Shown here: positions 15,481 through 23,838 of the stretch, in pieces
Layout: every line of letters begins with the position of its first letter
How positions within the stretch are numbered: the stretch's first letter is position 1
DNA from: Bacteriovorax sp. UBA1852
Lineage (GTDB): Bacteria > Bdellovibrionota > Bacteriovoracia > Bacteriovoracales > Bacteriovoracaceae
DNA length: 27,559 nt
Assembly (NCBI GenBank): GCA_002338505.1
Contig: DDIK01000059.1
Span: forward strand, 1-27,559
Direction of reading: 5' to 3'
The notes under the pieces: model-generated
Seen by the model: only the letters and a program-made list of their open reading frames with translations
What the model was told of the DNA's origin: nothing
Database searches by the model: none
Made by a program: the position numbers and the translations under genes

Positions 15481-16340
15481 TTGATCTCGCAGCGCTCTAG
15501 TTCATACTTATGAGTCGCGATTGTTTTCTTTAAACCATTTAATTTACTTTGAGCAGAATCAAGTATGTAGATAGATACTCTATACTTATCTCTATCAACA
15601 TCAATAAGGTCTCTGTACTCTTCGACTTCACTGTATGTTTCGTAGAAGTGTGATATCGTTTCATCATCTGTAGGCAGTCCGTTCATCAGGGACTCTACGA
15701 TAAGTACACTTTCTAATAAGTAATCGTTAAGTTTTTTAAGTTGGTATATTTCATAGCCTTGAACCGCGACTGAAACTGCTGACGCGAGAAGTGCTGTTGC
15801 AGTAACTTTTCCAACTTTCTTTCTATTCTCTCTCTTTTCAGAAATTGAAGGTTTATGATTACTGAAAATTTCTACTAGATTCTTTAAGGCGCTTAGAGAA
15901 TTACTATTTCTCAATGCTCTGTTTATAAATAGCGATGCTGTAAGAATACCTACAGGTAGTCCTACCATTTTTAGTCTTGCATTTCGCTTATCCGTGTTTG
16001 CCGTGTCGATCATTCTTTCTAGGACAATACTTAATTCCATTATTTGTCTTGTCTTTTCCTGAGTCTCCATATTAATTTCTTCGAGCAAGGCCTTATACTC
16101 TTTAGTTTCTACTTGTGCATACTCGGGTCTTCTTCTAAGTATGTTCAGTTTCTGATCAACTTTTAGTGAGTCTTTGACAGCGTCAATAAATAACTCAAGA
16201 GTCGGTATCTTATTTTGCATTCTTTCAATACCATCCCTGTGAGTTAGTTGATTTAACTCGCTAAGATTACACGTTGCTAGTGAGTTGTAGCTCATGCATA
16301 TTGTCAGTATCAGAATTTTTAACTTTGTAGCTCTTATCAT
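15477..16340 (-). CDS. exported coiled-coil protein with membrane segments, unknown function
   Basis: A 287-residue protein with a signal peptide (residues 1-22, ending in ATC or LAT). Long helical, charged regions follow (about 40-115), with the heptad-like spacing of coiled coils, then two hydrophobic segments near 124-140 and 176-197 that may insert in a membrane, then an acidic helical tail ending in a Cys. Two cysteines (24 and 284) could pair. Its ATG overlaps the stop of the 997-residue lipoprotein gene (ATGA), so the two are translated together and very likely work together. No recognised family. Confidence 0.78.
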   Translation of the reverse strand: MIRATKLKILILTICMSYNSLATCNLSELNQLTHRDGIERMQNKIPTLELFIDAVKDSLKVDQKLNILRRRPEYAQVETKEYKALLEEINMETQEKTRQIMELSIVLERMIDTANTDKRNARLKMVGLPVGILTASLFINRALRNSNSLSALKNLVEIFSNHKPSISEKRENRKKVGKVTATALLASAVSVAVQGYEIYQLKKLNDYLLESVLIVESLMNGLPTDDETISHFYETYSEVEEYRDLIDVDRDKYRVSIYILDSAQSKLNGLKKTIATHKYELERCEIN

Positions 16341-19330
16341 CTTATAATCCCTGGGAAACTACCCGTCTTCATAATTTCTTTTTCTAGAGGTGAAGGCTGG
16401 TTCTTCATAAATTCAATGAATGATTCACCAATTTTATAGCCATCCATATTGTCCAGTACATTTGCCGTATCCTTGTTCTCAATAAGTTTCCAAAACTTAA
16501 AGAAATTATCTTGGCCTCTGATTACTTGAGTGAATGACTTATCACCAATTTTTATACCATCAGTTATTTCTCTATTATTATTTAAATCGCTTTCTCCAAT
16601 AAAGAACCATTTTTCATTGATCGTCTTGTGGCTCTTATTCGTATCACAAATATGTAAGACTCTTTTGTCTTTAATATTTTCTATGATTGAGCACTGCTTT
16701 ATCCACGCCTGAAACTTAACTCCTATTGTAGATAGCTTGAGTGTCTTCTTGTTAATACTTGAGTACCATCTATTGAACTCCATCTGCATTTTACTGTTCA
16801 CAGTACTTTCAAACTTTTCATGAGATTCAGTGTATCCGTAAGTGAAAAAGAAAATACTAGGTGGACCATCATAGTAGATTGAACCAGAGAGACTTGTTGT
16901 CCTTGCTTCAGTTTCTCCCCATGTTTCAGATGCTCTTGTACCATTAGCTGCCATATGTGAAACACCAAGCTTTATTGATCCATAGTTTTCAACACTTCCG
17001 TCAATGATGTAGCCCTTGGCCACATTATTATCGTAGGCTACTTGGTCTACTTGATTACCAAGAGTAGTATGGTCAAGCTCAATAATATGTTTTGCATTAT
17101 GAAGTCTGATATAGTTTTGTATGTTTTCTATGCATGGGTTATCAAAGATCACTCCCTTCACGTATCCAAAGTAGTTACATATTTTCTTCCTCAACTTCTT
17201 AGGTACAGATAGTTTATTCTTGAGAACTCTAATCATTTGCATGTCTTTATTAGTGAAGTTTACCTTCTTTGCTTCTTCTGACTTTATGAAATCGTGATGA
17301 GTAAAACTCATGAATTTAGATTGCATATTTGTTTGCATATATGCTTTATATGACTCTAGAGAGTTGTTACGACTTGGTAGTGATCTTGAGAATGCATGCT
17401 CTTCTTCTAGTATCTTTCTTGCCATTACTTCATTGTCGTGTCCGATCTCTTTATTGTAACTAAAGAGATCTTCTCCTCTTATATCATCGTTGGCACCATT
17501 AAATCGCATGATGTAGCTTGCCTTACTGACTTCATTTAAGCTATCAGTTGGCATAAGTTCAATTAGCGCAATAGAGTTAAATGCCAGGTATTTTGCATCA
17601 TTTATGTTAAATGGTAGGCTGATATTGAAGTGACTAAGCCCACTCTTTTCTATTGTGGCCATACCTTTTGCTGTAGAGAGTAATTTTAGTTCTTTAAGGT
17701 TAATTTCCTTAATGTTCTTTGTGTAGTTCTCTTTATTTTGTGAAAAAATTGTAACCTTCGCTTCAATCTTCCCACTTTTTATTTTCTTTTCGTCTTTTAG
17801 TTCTTTGTTTTCATTGTAAAACTCTACTCTAGGCATGAACCTAAAGTTATAGTTTATTTTATAGAATAATTGTATATCTTTGTTTACGTAGTAACTGTCT
17901 TCAACTTTACCAATATGGTCGTAGACAATATTATCCACAATAAGGTTTAATTCACTTTGTTGAAGGTCTTCATTTGTTAAGAACTCGTCATGCAAATCTT
18001 TGAGAGGGGAACTTTTATTTCCTGGTAGGATACCAAGTTCGCGTGTAACAACCTCTTCTCCAAATTCAAATGCTATTGTATTTTTAAACCAAATATTTTT
18101 CTTGAATACATCATATTTTTTACTAATGTAGAATTTAATACAGCCAAATACATCTGTGTTAGGTACCTTTTGCTCTACTTTAAACTTACTTTTGTCTGTA
18201 CTGCTGATAACAACTTCCTGCTCTCCAATCGATTGTCCATACGAAGAGTATTTGTCATAGAAGCATACTTTGGTGAGTATTCTGTGGTTTTGTTTGTTGT
18301 CATATGATAATTCATCAAAGCTAGATTTTATCGGTGCTATAGATTTAATTCCAATGCTAGATGAGTTTACATTCTCTTTTATAGACATAACTTCGTATTG
18401 AAAACTTTCGTGATTAGAAGTCTTAACGATGTCACTGGCCTTAGTGAATGATATATCTTCTGATTCTATGTAGAAGCTATAGGCCTTAAGTTTTGAGTTC
18501 TTTGGTTTGATATTTAAAAGTAACTTATATCCAGAGCTTTTCTTTATAAGGTCATCTTGGATCTGTCCTGAGCTTAAGAGAAATTTTATCTTACCATTGA
18601 TAATCTTAGTTTCATGTCTGCTATCACTAATAAGAACATTTCCATTGTTTTGCATTGAAAGAAGCTTCGCTTCTACTTGAACATTCTTTGCTTCAGTCAC
18701 GACCTTTTGTGTACGTTGCCCTGTGATATCTGTTCTTTCGATGGCAGGTGTAAGTGTCAAATTTAATGTTAAATCCGAGCTTTTGTAGTCTAGTCTCTTA
18801 ATGGAATTGCTTGTGATGACAAACTCAGTATCACGACAGTCTTTTTGAGCGCTTAGAGTTTCAATTGATTTATCTGAATATCTTAGGTCGAATAGCTTAT
18901 TCTTTCCTGTTGGGTTTACGGCAATGTTTATATTTATTGTACCTGTATAAGAATCAATTCCTTTTACTTTAATTTCATGGTGTACAAGTTCCTCGCATGT
19001 GTCCATATTGAAGGCGGTATTGAAGGTCATTTTAAAACAACCACTATGATCTGTTTTATATACTTCTTCAGTATTCATAATGTATGTAGTGAAGCGTTGG
19101 TCCACTATAGGAGTAGCAAGTGTTGCGTCTTTTAAGCATACTTGTGTCTCATAGATTCCAAGATCTTTTACGTCGTATAAACTCTCTTCTTCATCTGTTT
19201 TAATAAGTGTCACATTAGAAGTCGATAATTCATCTACAATGAATGTTGCTTGTTCATACTCGTTCTGATTTTCTGAGCAAGATATCAAAATGAGTGTGAA
19301 TAAAAAAACTAGCGAAAGTTTTTTAGTCAC
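16337..19330 (-). CDS. very large lipoprotein, unknown function
   Basis: A 997-residue protein with a lipobox LISC (Cys at 18), so anchored to an envelope membrane. It starts at GTG 19330 behind GGGAGGA. The first 430 residues are beta-rich. They contain at least two similar blocks, each with a VC(L/F).D strand and, about 45 residues later, TD..GC.K, as in disulfide-linked Ig-like or MG-like sandwich domains (around 84-125 and 353-398). The middle is helical and charged (about 620-730). The C-terminal 260 residues are again beta-rich, with glycine-rich, aromatic strands, and end near PGIIR. No enzyme motif is visible. It is the first gene of a two-gene operon behind a sigma-54 promoter; the size and extracytoplasmic location suggest a surface or prey-contact factor, which is inference. 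Confidence 0.85.
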   Translation of the reverse strand: MTKKLSLVFLFTLILISCSENQNEYEQATFIVDELSTSNVTLIKTDEEESLYDVKDLGIYETQVCLKDATLATPIVDQRFTTYIMNTEEVYKTDHSGCFKMTFNTAFNMDTCEELVHHEIKVKGIDSYTGTININIAVNPTGKNKLFDLRYSDKSIETLSAQKDCRDTEFVITSNSIKRLDYKSSDLTLNLTLTPAIERTDITGQRTQKVVTEAKNVQVEAKLLSMQNNGNVLISDSRHETKIINGKIKFLLSSGQIQDDLIKKSSGYKLLLNIKPKNSKLKAYSFYIESEDISFTKASDIVKTSNHESFQYEVMSIKENVNSSSIGIKSIAPIKSSFDELSYDNKQNHRILTKVCFYDKYSSYGQSIGEQEVVISSTDKSKFKVEQKVPNTDVFGCIKFYISKKYDVFKKNIWFKNTIAFEFGEEVVTRELGILPGNKSSPLKDLHDEFLTNEDLQQSELNLIVDNIVYDHIGKVEDSYYVNKDIQLFYKINYNFRFMPRVEFYNENKELKDEKKIKSGKIEAKVTIFSQNKENYTKNIKEINLKELKLLSTAKGMATIEKSGLSHFNISLPFNINDAKYLAFNSIALIELMPTDSLNEVSKASYIMRFNGANDDIRGEDLFSYNKEIGHDNEVMARKILEEEHAFSRSLPSRNNSLESYKAYMQTNMQSKFMSFTHHDFIKSEEAKKVNFTNKDMQMIRVLKNKLSVPKKLRKKICNYFGYVKGVIFDNPCIENIQNYIRLHNAKHIIELDHTTLGNQVDQVAYDNNVAKGYIIDGSVENYGSIKLGVSHMAANGTRASETWGETEARTTSLSGSIYYDGPPSIFFFTYGYTESHEKFESTVNSKMQMEFNRWYSSINKKTLKLSTIGVKFQAWIKQCSIIENIKDKRVLHICDTNKSHKTINEKWFFIGESDLNNNREITDGIKIGDKSFTQVIRGQDNFFKFWKLIENKDTANVLDNMDGYKIGESFIEFMKNQPSPLEKEIMKTGSFPGIIR

Positions 19331-19353
19331 GTGTCCTCCCTTTGTAATATAGT

Positions 19354-19369
19354 TGCAAATGGAATGCCA
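19354..19369 (-). promoter_or_regulatory. sigma-54 (RpoN) promoter, -24/-12
   Basis: On the minus strand the sequence is TGGCATTCCATTTGCA. It matches the consensus TGGCAYRNNNNTTGCW except for one of the semi-variable positions, and GG and GC are separated by exactly 10 bases as required. The expected start of transcription is near 19343, leaving a 13-base leader that is just the ribosome site GGGAGGA before the GTG at 19330. No sigma-54 activator gene is in the window. Confidence 0.8.
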
Positions 19370-19407
19370 TTACTCTTATATATATTCAGGAGGTTAACGC
19401 TCTAAAC

Positions 19408-19446
19408 TGTACAATCTTTTTACACTGTTGATGAATAACTTGTACA
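19408..19446. promoter_or_regulatory. possible upstream activator sites of the sigma-54 promoter
   Basis: The palindrome TGTACA occurs at 19408-19413 and again at 19441-19446. The copies are 33 bases apart, about three helical turns, and lie about 65 and 100 bases upstream of the predicted start of transcription. That is where enhancer-binding proteins for sigma-54 often bind. Two copies of a 6-base palindrome can arise by chance. Confidence 0.35.
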
Positions 19447-19531
19447 TTATGTGAATGATTTCGGTGATCTATATATTGTATTTAGTCAGTTTCACAAGTG
19501 AGATTTGGCATTTCATGGGAAGATCTTTTTG

Positions 19532-20293
19532 TTAGAAGAGAGCAGGGTCTTTACTCTTATCGAGATATTCAATAACACCTTTTGCAACACTCTGAGCATA
19601 AATGTCTTGAAATCTATTGTTCTTTGCAAGTTTTGCTTCTCTGGAATTTGTTAAGAATGCCGCCTCTAGAAGTATTGAGGGCCGCTTTGATAATGCAAGG
19701 ACATAGAATAGTCCTGGTTTGAGTCCTCTGTCTCTCATTTTAAATCTCTTTTTAATGTTCTTTGTAATTTCATTATGAACATAGTTTCCTAACTCTTTAG
19801 AGGAGGGAGCAACTCTTTCTACAACTAGTGATGCAAGTATCTGATTTATTATTGCTTTTTCAATCGTACTACCAGTGTTTTCGACGTCTTCTATTTTTTT
19901 TATGGCCGCATTGTCGTGATTATCAAGATAGAAGGTCTCAAAGCCCTGTGATGAGCTATCTGTAGCGGCATTGAGATGTATTGAAATAAATATATCTGCT
20001 TTGATTGTATCAGCTAATTCGCTTCTTTTTTGGAGAGTTACACTTTTATCAATAAGGCGTGTTAAGTAGGCATTATGCTGACTATGTGTCTCTATATGTT
20101 TTTTTATTTTCTTTGCCAAATCTAGCGCTATATCTTTTTCGCAAAGTATAGAAAGCTTCTTATTTTTCCATATCTTAGCCTTTGCTCCACAGTCTTCTCC
20201 ACCATGACCAGGGTCTATTAATACTTTTTTTGCCGCTGCAGGTGTTAGCAAAAGTAGAAATGTGATAAAAGTTATGTATTTAGATATATTCAT
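19532..20293 (-). CDS. exported N-acetylmuramoyl-L-alanine amidase (Amidase_3)
   Basis: A 253-residue zinc amidase that cuts the bond between muramic acid and the stem peptide of peptidoglycan. I start it at ATG 20293 (a second ATG is adjacent at 20296); the frame opens to 20443 but that would run through the divergent regulator's start. Residues 1-21 are a signal peptide ending AAA. The zinc ligands and catalytic Glu are all present: H30 in IDPGHGG, E52 in CEKD, H106 in SIHLNA and E210 in LLEAAFLTN. No AMIN, LysM or other wall-binding domain is attached, so it is a bare catalytic domain of the AmiA/B/C type. The ribosome site is weak. Confidence 0.93.
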   Translation of the reverse strand: MNISKYITFITFLLLLTPAAAKKVLIDPGHGGEDCGAKAKIWKNKKLSILCEKDIALDLAKKIKKHIETHSQHNAYLTRLIDKSVTLQKRSELADTIKADIFISIHLNAATDSSSQGFETFYLDNHDNAAIKKIEDVENTGSTIEKAIINQILASLVVERVAPSSKELGNYVHNEITKNIKKRFKMRDRGLKPGLFYVLALSKRPSILLEAAFLTNSREAKLAKNNRFQDIYAQSVAKGVIEYLDKSKDPALF

Positions 20294-20345
20294 CATTACT
20301 AGTATATTTAATATAATAGTAATATACAACTTTAAGGTTTTAAAT

Positions 20346-21656
20346 GTGCATGTTTTAATTGTCGATGACGATTCAAATGTTAGAGATTTAGTCATCCTCT
20401 TACTCAATAGTAAATACGAGGGACTAAAACTTAGCGAGGCCATTAATGCAAATGAAGCGATTTCTTATTTAAAAGAAAATTCTATCGATTTGATTATTTC
20501 TGATTTTCAAATGCCTGGTGGTAATGGTGATGAACTCGTTAGTTTCCTTTCAAGTACCAACTATCAGGGGCCTTATATATGCCAAACATCACTAAGTCTT
20601 GCTGAGTTAGGTGAAGTCGAAGCATTTATAAATAATGACTCATTTTCCAATAGATTATATCTTAAAAAGCCTGTCTCCCCACAGAACTTTTTCGCAAAAA
20701 TCGATCTTATAGCTGGTGAACTTCTTAAAACAGATTTAGCTAAATATAGACGTATACATATTTTAAACTTCTTACGTTTTAATAAGGCCTTAGTTGATAT
20801 CTATATTAAGATTAACGATAAGAAATTTGTTAAAATTATAAATAAGAATGAAACTTACCATAAAGTGGATATCGATAAATTCCTTGAAAAAGGTCAAAAG
20901 TTTCTCTATATCGAAGACTCTTCATTTGATAGTTTTGTTGACAGCTTCAAACTTACATCTATTCTCTCCGTTATTGACAGCTTAAGTGATTCTCCAGAGC
21001 AAAGGGTATCCACTATCCACTTTATGGCACAAGAGATTATAAAAAGTGTTGGAATAAATGAGAATGTTCTCTTGCTTGCTGATGAATATGAAAAAGAAGT
21101 ACTTAGTATTTCTCAAAGTGACAAATCTCTTAAAAATTTATTATATAAAGTGAAAAGAAATAATGAATTCGTTTATGAACATAGTTTAATGCTTTCATGT
21201 ATCTCTGTGTTCCTTCTTAAATCTCAAGACTGGTATAGTGTTCACTTTAGACACAAGGTTATTCAAGCATCTTTTTTTCATGATGTACTATTTGATGACA
21301 ATGAAGAAATGGAACTTGATAAGAGCAACGGATCGTCAAATAAGTTAGATGATCATGTTAACTCCATTGTCGCCTTGCTTTCTCGAAATATTCAAATTAG
21401 TAGTGAAGTTATAGATATGGTTAGAGTTCATCACGAAAGGCCTAGCGGGCAGGGGAGACCTCGTGGAATTTCAAACTTTACTGCTTTAACTTCTCTTTTT
21501 GTGCTCTCGCATGCATTTGTTATGAATTTATATGAAATTGACTTCGATGAACAAAGGCATAGTGAAATCCTGACTGACTTGTTTAATAACTATAATTCTG
21601 GTCACTTTAAAAAATTATTCGATGCTCTTTATAAAACTCTAGATATAGGGCCTTAG
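20346..21656 (+). CDS. response regulator with receiver domain and HD-GYP-like output domain
   Basis: A 436-residue cytoplasmic protein from GTG 20346, which has AAGG six bases before it. Residues 2-122 are a receiver domain: acidic triad D7-D9 (VDDDS), phosphoacceptor Asp53 in ISDFQMPG and conserved Lys in YLKKP (107-108). A 100-residue linker of mixed structure follows. The C-terminal domain is of HD type: H279, the HD pair at 312-313, H337, HH at 362-363 and then HHERPSGQGRPRG. In HD-GYP phosphodiesterases that hydrolyse c-di-GMP the last motif has GYP; here it is GRP, and the HD..GK lysine is also replaced (HDVLFDD). It may be a weak, altered or inactive phosphodiesterase. Ends directly against the papain-like gene. 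Confidence 0.82.
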   Translation: MHVLIVDDDSNVRDLVILLLNSKYEGLKLSEAINANEAISYLKENSIDLIISDFQMPGGNGDELVSFLSSTNYQGPYICQTSLSLAELGEVEAFINNDSFSNRLYLKKPVSPQNFFAKIDLIAGELLKTDLAKYRRIHILNFLRFNKALVDIYIKINDKKFVKIINKNETYHKVDIDKFLEKGQKFLYIEDSSFDSFVDSFKLTSILSVIDSLSDSPEQRVSTIHFMAQEIIKSVGINENVLLLADEYEKEVLSISQSDKSLKNLLYKVKRNNEFVYEHSLMLSCISVFLLKSQDWYSVHFRHKVIQASFFHDVLFDDNEEMELDKSNGSSNKLDDHVNSIVALLSRNIQISSEVIDMVRVHHERPSGQGRPRGISNFTALTSLFVLSHAFVMNLYEIDFDEQRHSEILTDLFNNYNSGHFKKLFDALYKTLDIGP

Positions 21657-22763
21657 TTACTTTTTCGTTGGGAATATTTGAATGGCGTGGTTAAGTGTTG
21701 TTGTGGTCCACTCATATTCTCTTAAAATTAACGCTGAGTTTAGATGCTGGTCATCTTGATTATCTTGGGTGGCGTATGTGTATAACGGCATTTGCTCGTC
21801 TGGGTAAATCGAGTCCCTGACATAGAAAGCACCTTTATTGGAACATCCAATTTTTTTAAATCTTTCTTCGACCTTCAGTGCCTTGCCTCTATACTTTTGA
21901 GCCTTTCTTAGTAATGAATTCTTTCTTTTTTCTGAATCTGTTTTATAAGCAAGCTCTTCAAATCTTCGCGCTTTTTCTTTCATTCGTACTGGGAAGCTTC
22001 TTACATACGGACAATTGTGATTGATATTGTCATTAAATCCGTAGATGTAATTAGCATGCCAAAAACCTTTGTGATTGTAGATAACAAGAACTGGAGATTG
22101 ATTTTGAACTAAAGCATTTTTAATTCTTTGTGCAATATCTAGAGGTGCAATAGCGACATTCCATTGGTTTCTTTCGATGTCAGAGAAAATAACTTCTCTG
22201 TCAAATTTTGGTATATTAAACAATTTACTTTCTTCTCTCTTTGTCGTCTGATCAATCCAGTTATACCTTGTTCCGTATTTGGCTTGAGGATTTTCTTTAG
22301 TAGTCGCTACTCTCTTTCCTTTTATTTTCTTGTAATAGGACTTAGTAAAAGGATAGTGCTCATTTAGTATCATTTTTGAATACTTATTAAGTCTTTGTAT
22401 GTTGTCAGTTCGCCAATTCTCAACTTTCTCTTGGTTTACTCGGTTTGTCTTCAATGACATGTAATATCTCTCAGAAAGATCTATCCTTGCCTTTTTCTTT
22501 GATAACTTATTAAGCCACCACTCAATGACGCCTGTGTGGGACATGTAAAGACACGAGCCTGCGTTTTCCTGATATGGTGCTGGTATTACGTATTCAACCA
22601 GTTGGTTGTAGCCGCCATAGTAAGGTGAATTTGAGTTTATAGTATCTGACTCTTGAAGTTGCTGTATGTAATCTATCTCATCGATATATTTTAAGTCTGA
22701 GATTTCTGCTGCTAATGTGTGAGCTGTAATGGCCAGAGAAAATAATAAAAATAGTTTACGCAT
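21657..22763 (-). CDS. exported papain-like cysteine protease (C1 family-like)
   Basis: A 368-residue protein with a signal peptide ending TLAA (residues 1-19). Reading it against papain: YQENAGSCLYMSH gives Gln65 and the active-site Cys71; a helix follows; IDLSERYYM (about 94-102) sits where papain-like enzymes have LSEQ; FWHANYIYGFND gives the His236 in place of papain's GHAV..VGY; and GAFYVRDSIY (311-320) stands where papain has W.VKNSWG, with Asp317 for the Asn. The order and spacing fit, with an insertion of about 65 helical residues between the His and the last motif. No propeptide is obvious. It is divergent from the two exported genes that follow; I see no inhibitor. Confidence 0.7.
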   Translation of the reverse strand: MRKLFLLFSLAITAHTLAAEISDLKYIDEIDYIQQLQESDTINSNSPYYGGYNQLVEYVIPAPYQENAGSCLYMSHTGVIEWWLNKLSKKKARIDLSERYYMSLKTNRVNQEKVENWRTDNIQRLNKYSKMILNEHYPFTKSYYKKIKGKRVATTKENPQAKYGTRYNWIDQTTKREESKLFNIPKFDREVIFSDIERNQWNVAIAPLDIAQRIKNALVQNQSPVLVIYNHKGFWHANYIYGFNDNINHNCPYVRSFPVRMKEKARRFEELAYKTDSEKRKNSLLRKAQKYRGKALKVEERFKKIGCSNKGAFYVRDSIYPDEQMPLYTYATQDNQDDQHLNSALILREYEWTTTTLNHAIQIFPTKK

Positions 22764-22909
22764 AACATCCTAAGTGTTCGAAATTGCTTAACTTCAGTTT
22801 TTAGCATTTTAATTTTCTTAAAATTTACTAATTTTGTCAAAAATAGCTCAAGTATCAACAACATCTGACCGAATTGCTTTTGTCGGATAATGTAATAAGG
22901 GAGATTCAA

Positions 22910-23809
22910 ATGATTCTAAAAAGAATCTTGATTGCTTGTATCTTTATGATGAGCACTCAAGCAAGCATATTTAAGCTTGCAGATGTATTTGTAAGTAAAG
23001 GGCTTTTAAAAGAGCGGATTTCAAAAAATGGTGTTAGGGGAGCCTCGCTCTCTGAGTTAAAGAGAAGTGTGAATGTGGCAGTAGAGTCTTTATCTCTGGG
23101 CGATCGTAACTTCTATAATTCAGTTAGAAATTTAAGAGTATCTAAAACGGATATCGTAAAAAAGAATCGTTTGATTAATGCCCTTACAAAAGATAATTCG
23201 AAATTGTCCAATAGTGACTTTGTCACGGCACTCAATGATCTCTTTTATCTTTCTGAAAGATATGGAAAAGGTGCAATCTCTTGTTCTGTTTGTAACCCAG
23301 ATGATTTAAAACTTTTAAATATTTCAACAAGTATCAAAAAAGTTGGTCACCCTGAAGTTAGAAAGCTATTACTTCGTGTTCCCAAAAAAGGCGTTAAGCT
23401 TAATCGATTTATAAAATCACGTCTTTCACGTCAGGGGCTTGATACAAATATTGCGAGTTTGAGTCCAGATGACCAAAGAGTTTTTGGATTATTTTTGAAT
23501 CTCTCTGAAAAAGGCCCAAAGATCTATAAAGATTTCGCAGGTGCCGTTATCGCATTTAATAAGACCGCAAATAAGAAGGCTTCTCTCGTTGGTAGAGACT
23601 CCGTAAGTAGTATTTGGAAGCTCGTTGTTGATGAAGTTTCCGATGGAGACTTAGTTAAGCTTACAGCAATTCTCAATAAGGTTTCTAAAGTAACACCACA
23701 AAATAGAGAGAAAGCTTTCTATGATGAATTATTTAGACTTGCTGGAGATGACACTAAGAAGGTTAATAAAGTTCGCCAAATCAAAGCGAGCAATTGTTAC
23801 TTTAAATAA
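22910..23809 (+). CDS. exported helical protein upstream of the amidoligase-like lipoprotein
   Basis: A 299-residue protein from ATG 22910, which has GGGAG upstream (a frame opening at 22874 is rejected because it adds a soluble segment before the signal). Residues 1-18 (ending TQA) are a signal peptide. The mature part is predicted to be almost all helical and basic, with cysteines only near CSVC (about 126-129) and at the end (NCYFK). No family recognised. It is 29 bases before the amidoligase-like gene on the same strand, so the two are probably one transcript and likely work together. Confidence 0.78.
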   Translation: MILKRILIACIFMMSTQASIFKLADVFVSKGLLKERISKNGVRGASLSELKRSVNVAVESLSLGDRNFYNSVRNLRVSKTDIVKKNRLINALTKDNSKLSNSDFVTALNDLFYLSERYGKGAISCSVCNPDDLKLLNISTSIKKVGHPEVRKLLLRVPKKGVKLNRFIKSRLSRQGLDTNIASLSPDDQRVFGLFLNLSEKGPKIYKDFAGAVIAFNKTANKKASLVGRDSVSSIWKLVVDEVSDGDLVKLTAILNKVSKVTPQNREKAFYDELFRLAGDDTKKVNKVRQIKASNCYFK

Positions 23810-23838
23810 TTTTAATACAACTTATTAAGGAATTATAT

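Noticed and set aside
20294..20443. Longer N terminus for the wall amidase, starting at 20443
   Set aside because: It would put 50 residues before the signal peptide and overlap the start of the divergent regulator; ATG 20293 gives a normal exported amidase.
22874..22909. Longer N terminus for the exported helical protein, starting at 22874
   Set aside because: It would bury the signal peptide; the ATG at 22910 has a strong GGGAG.
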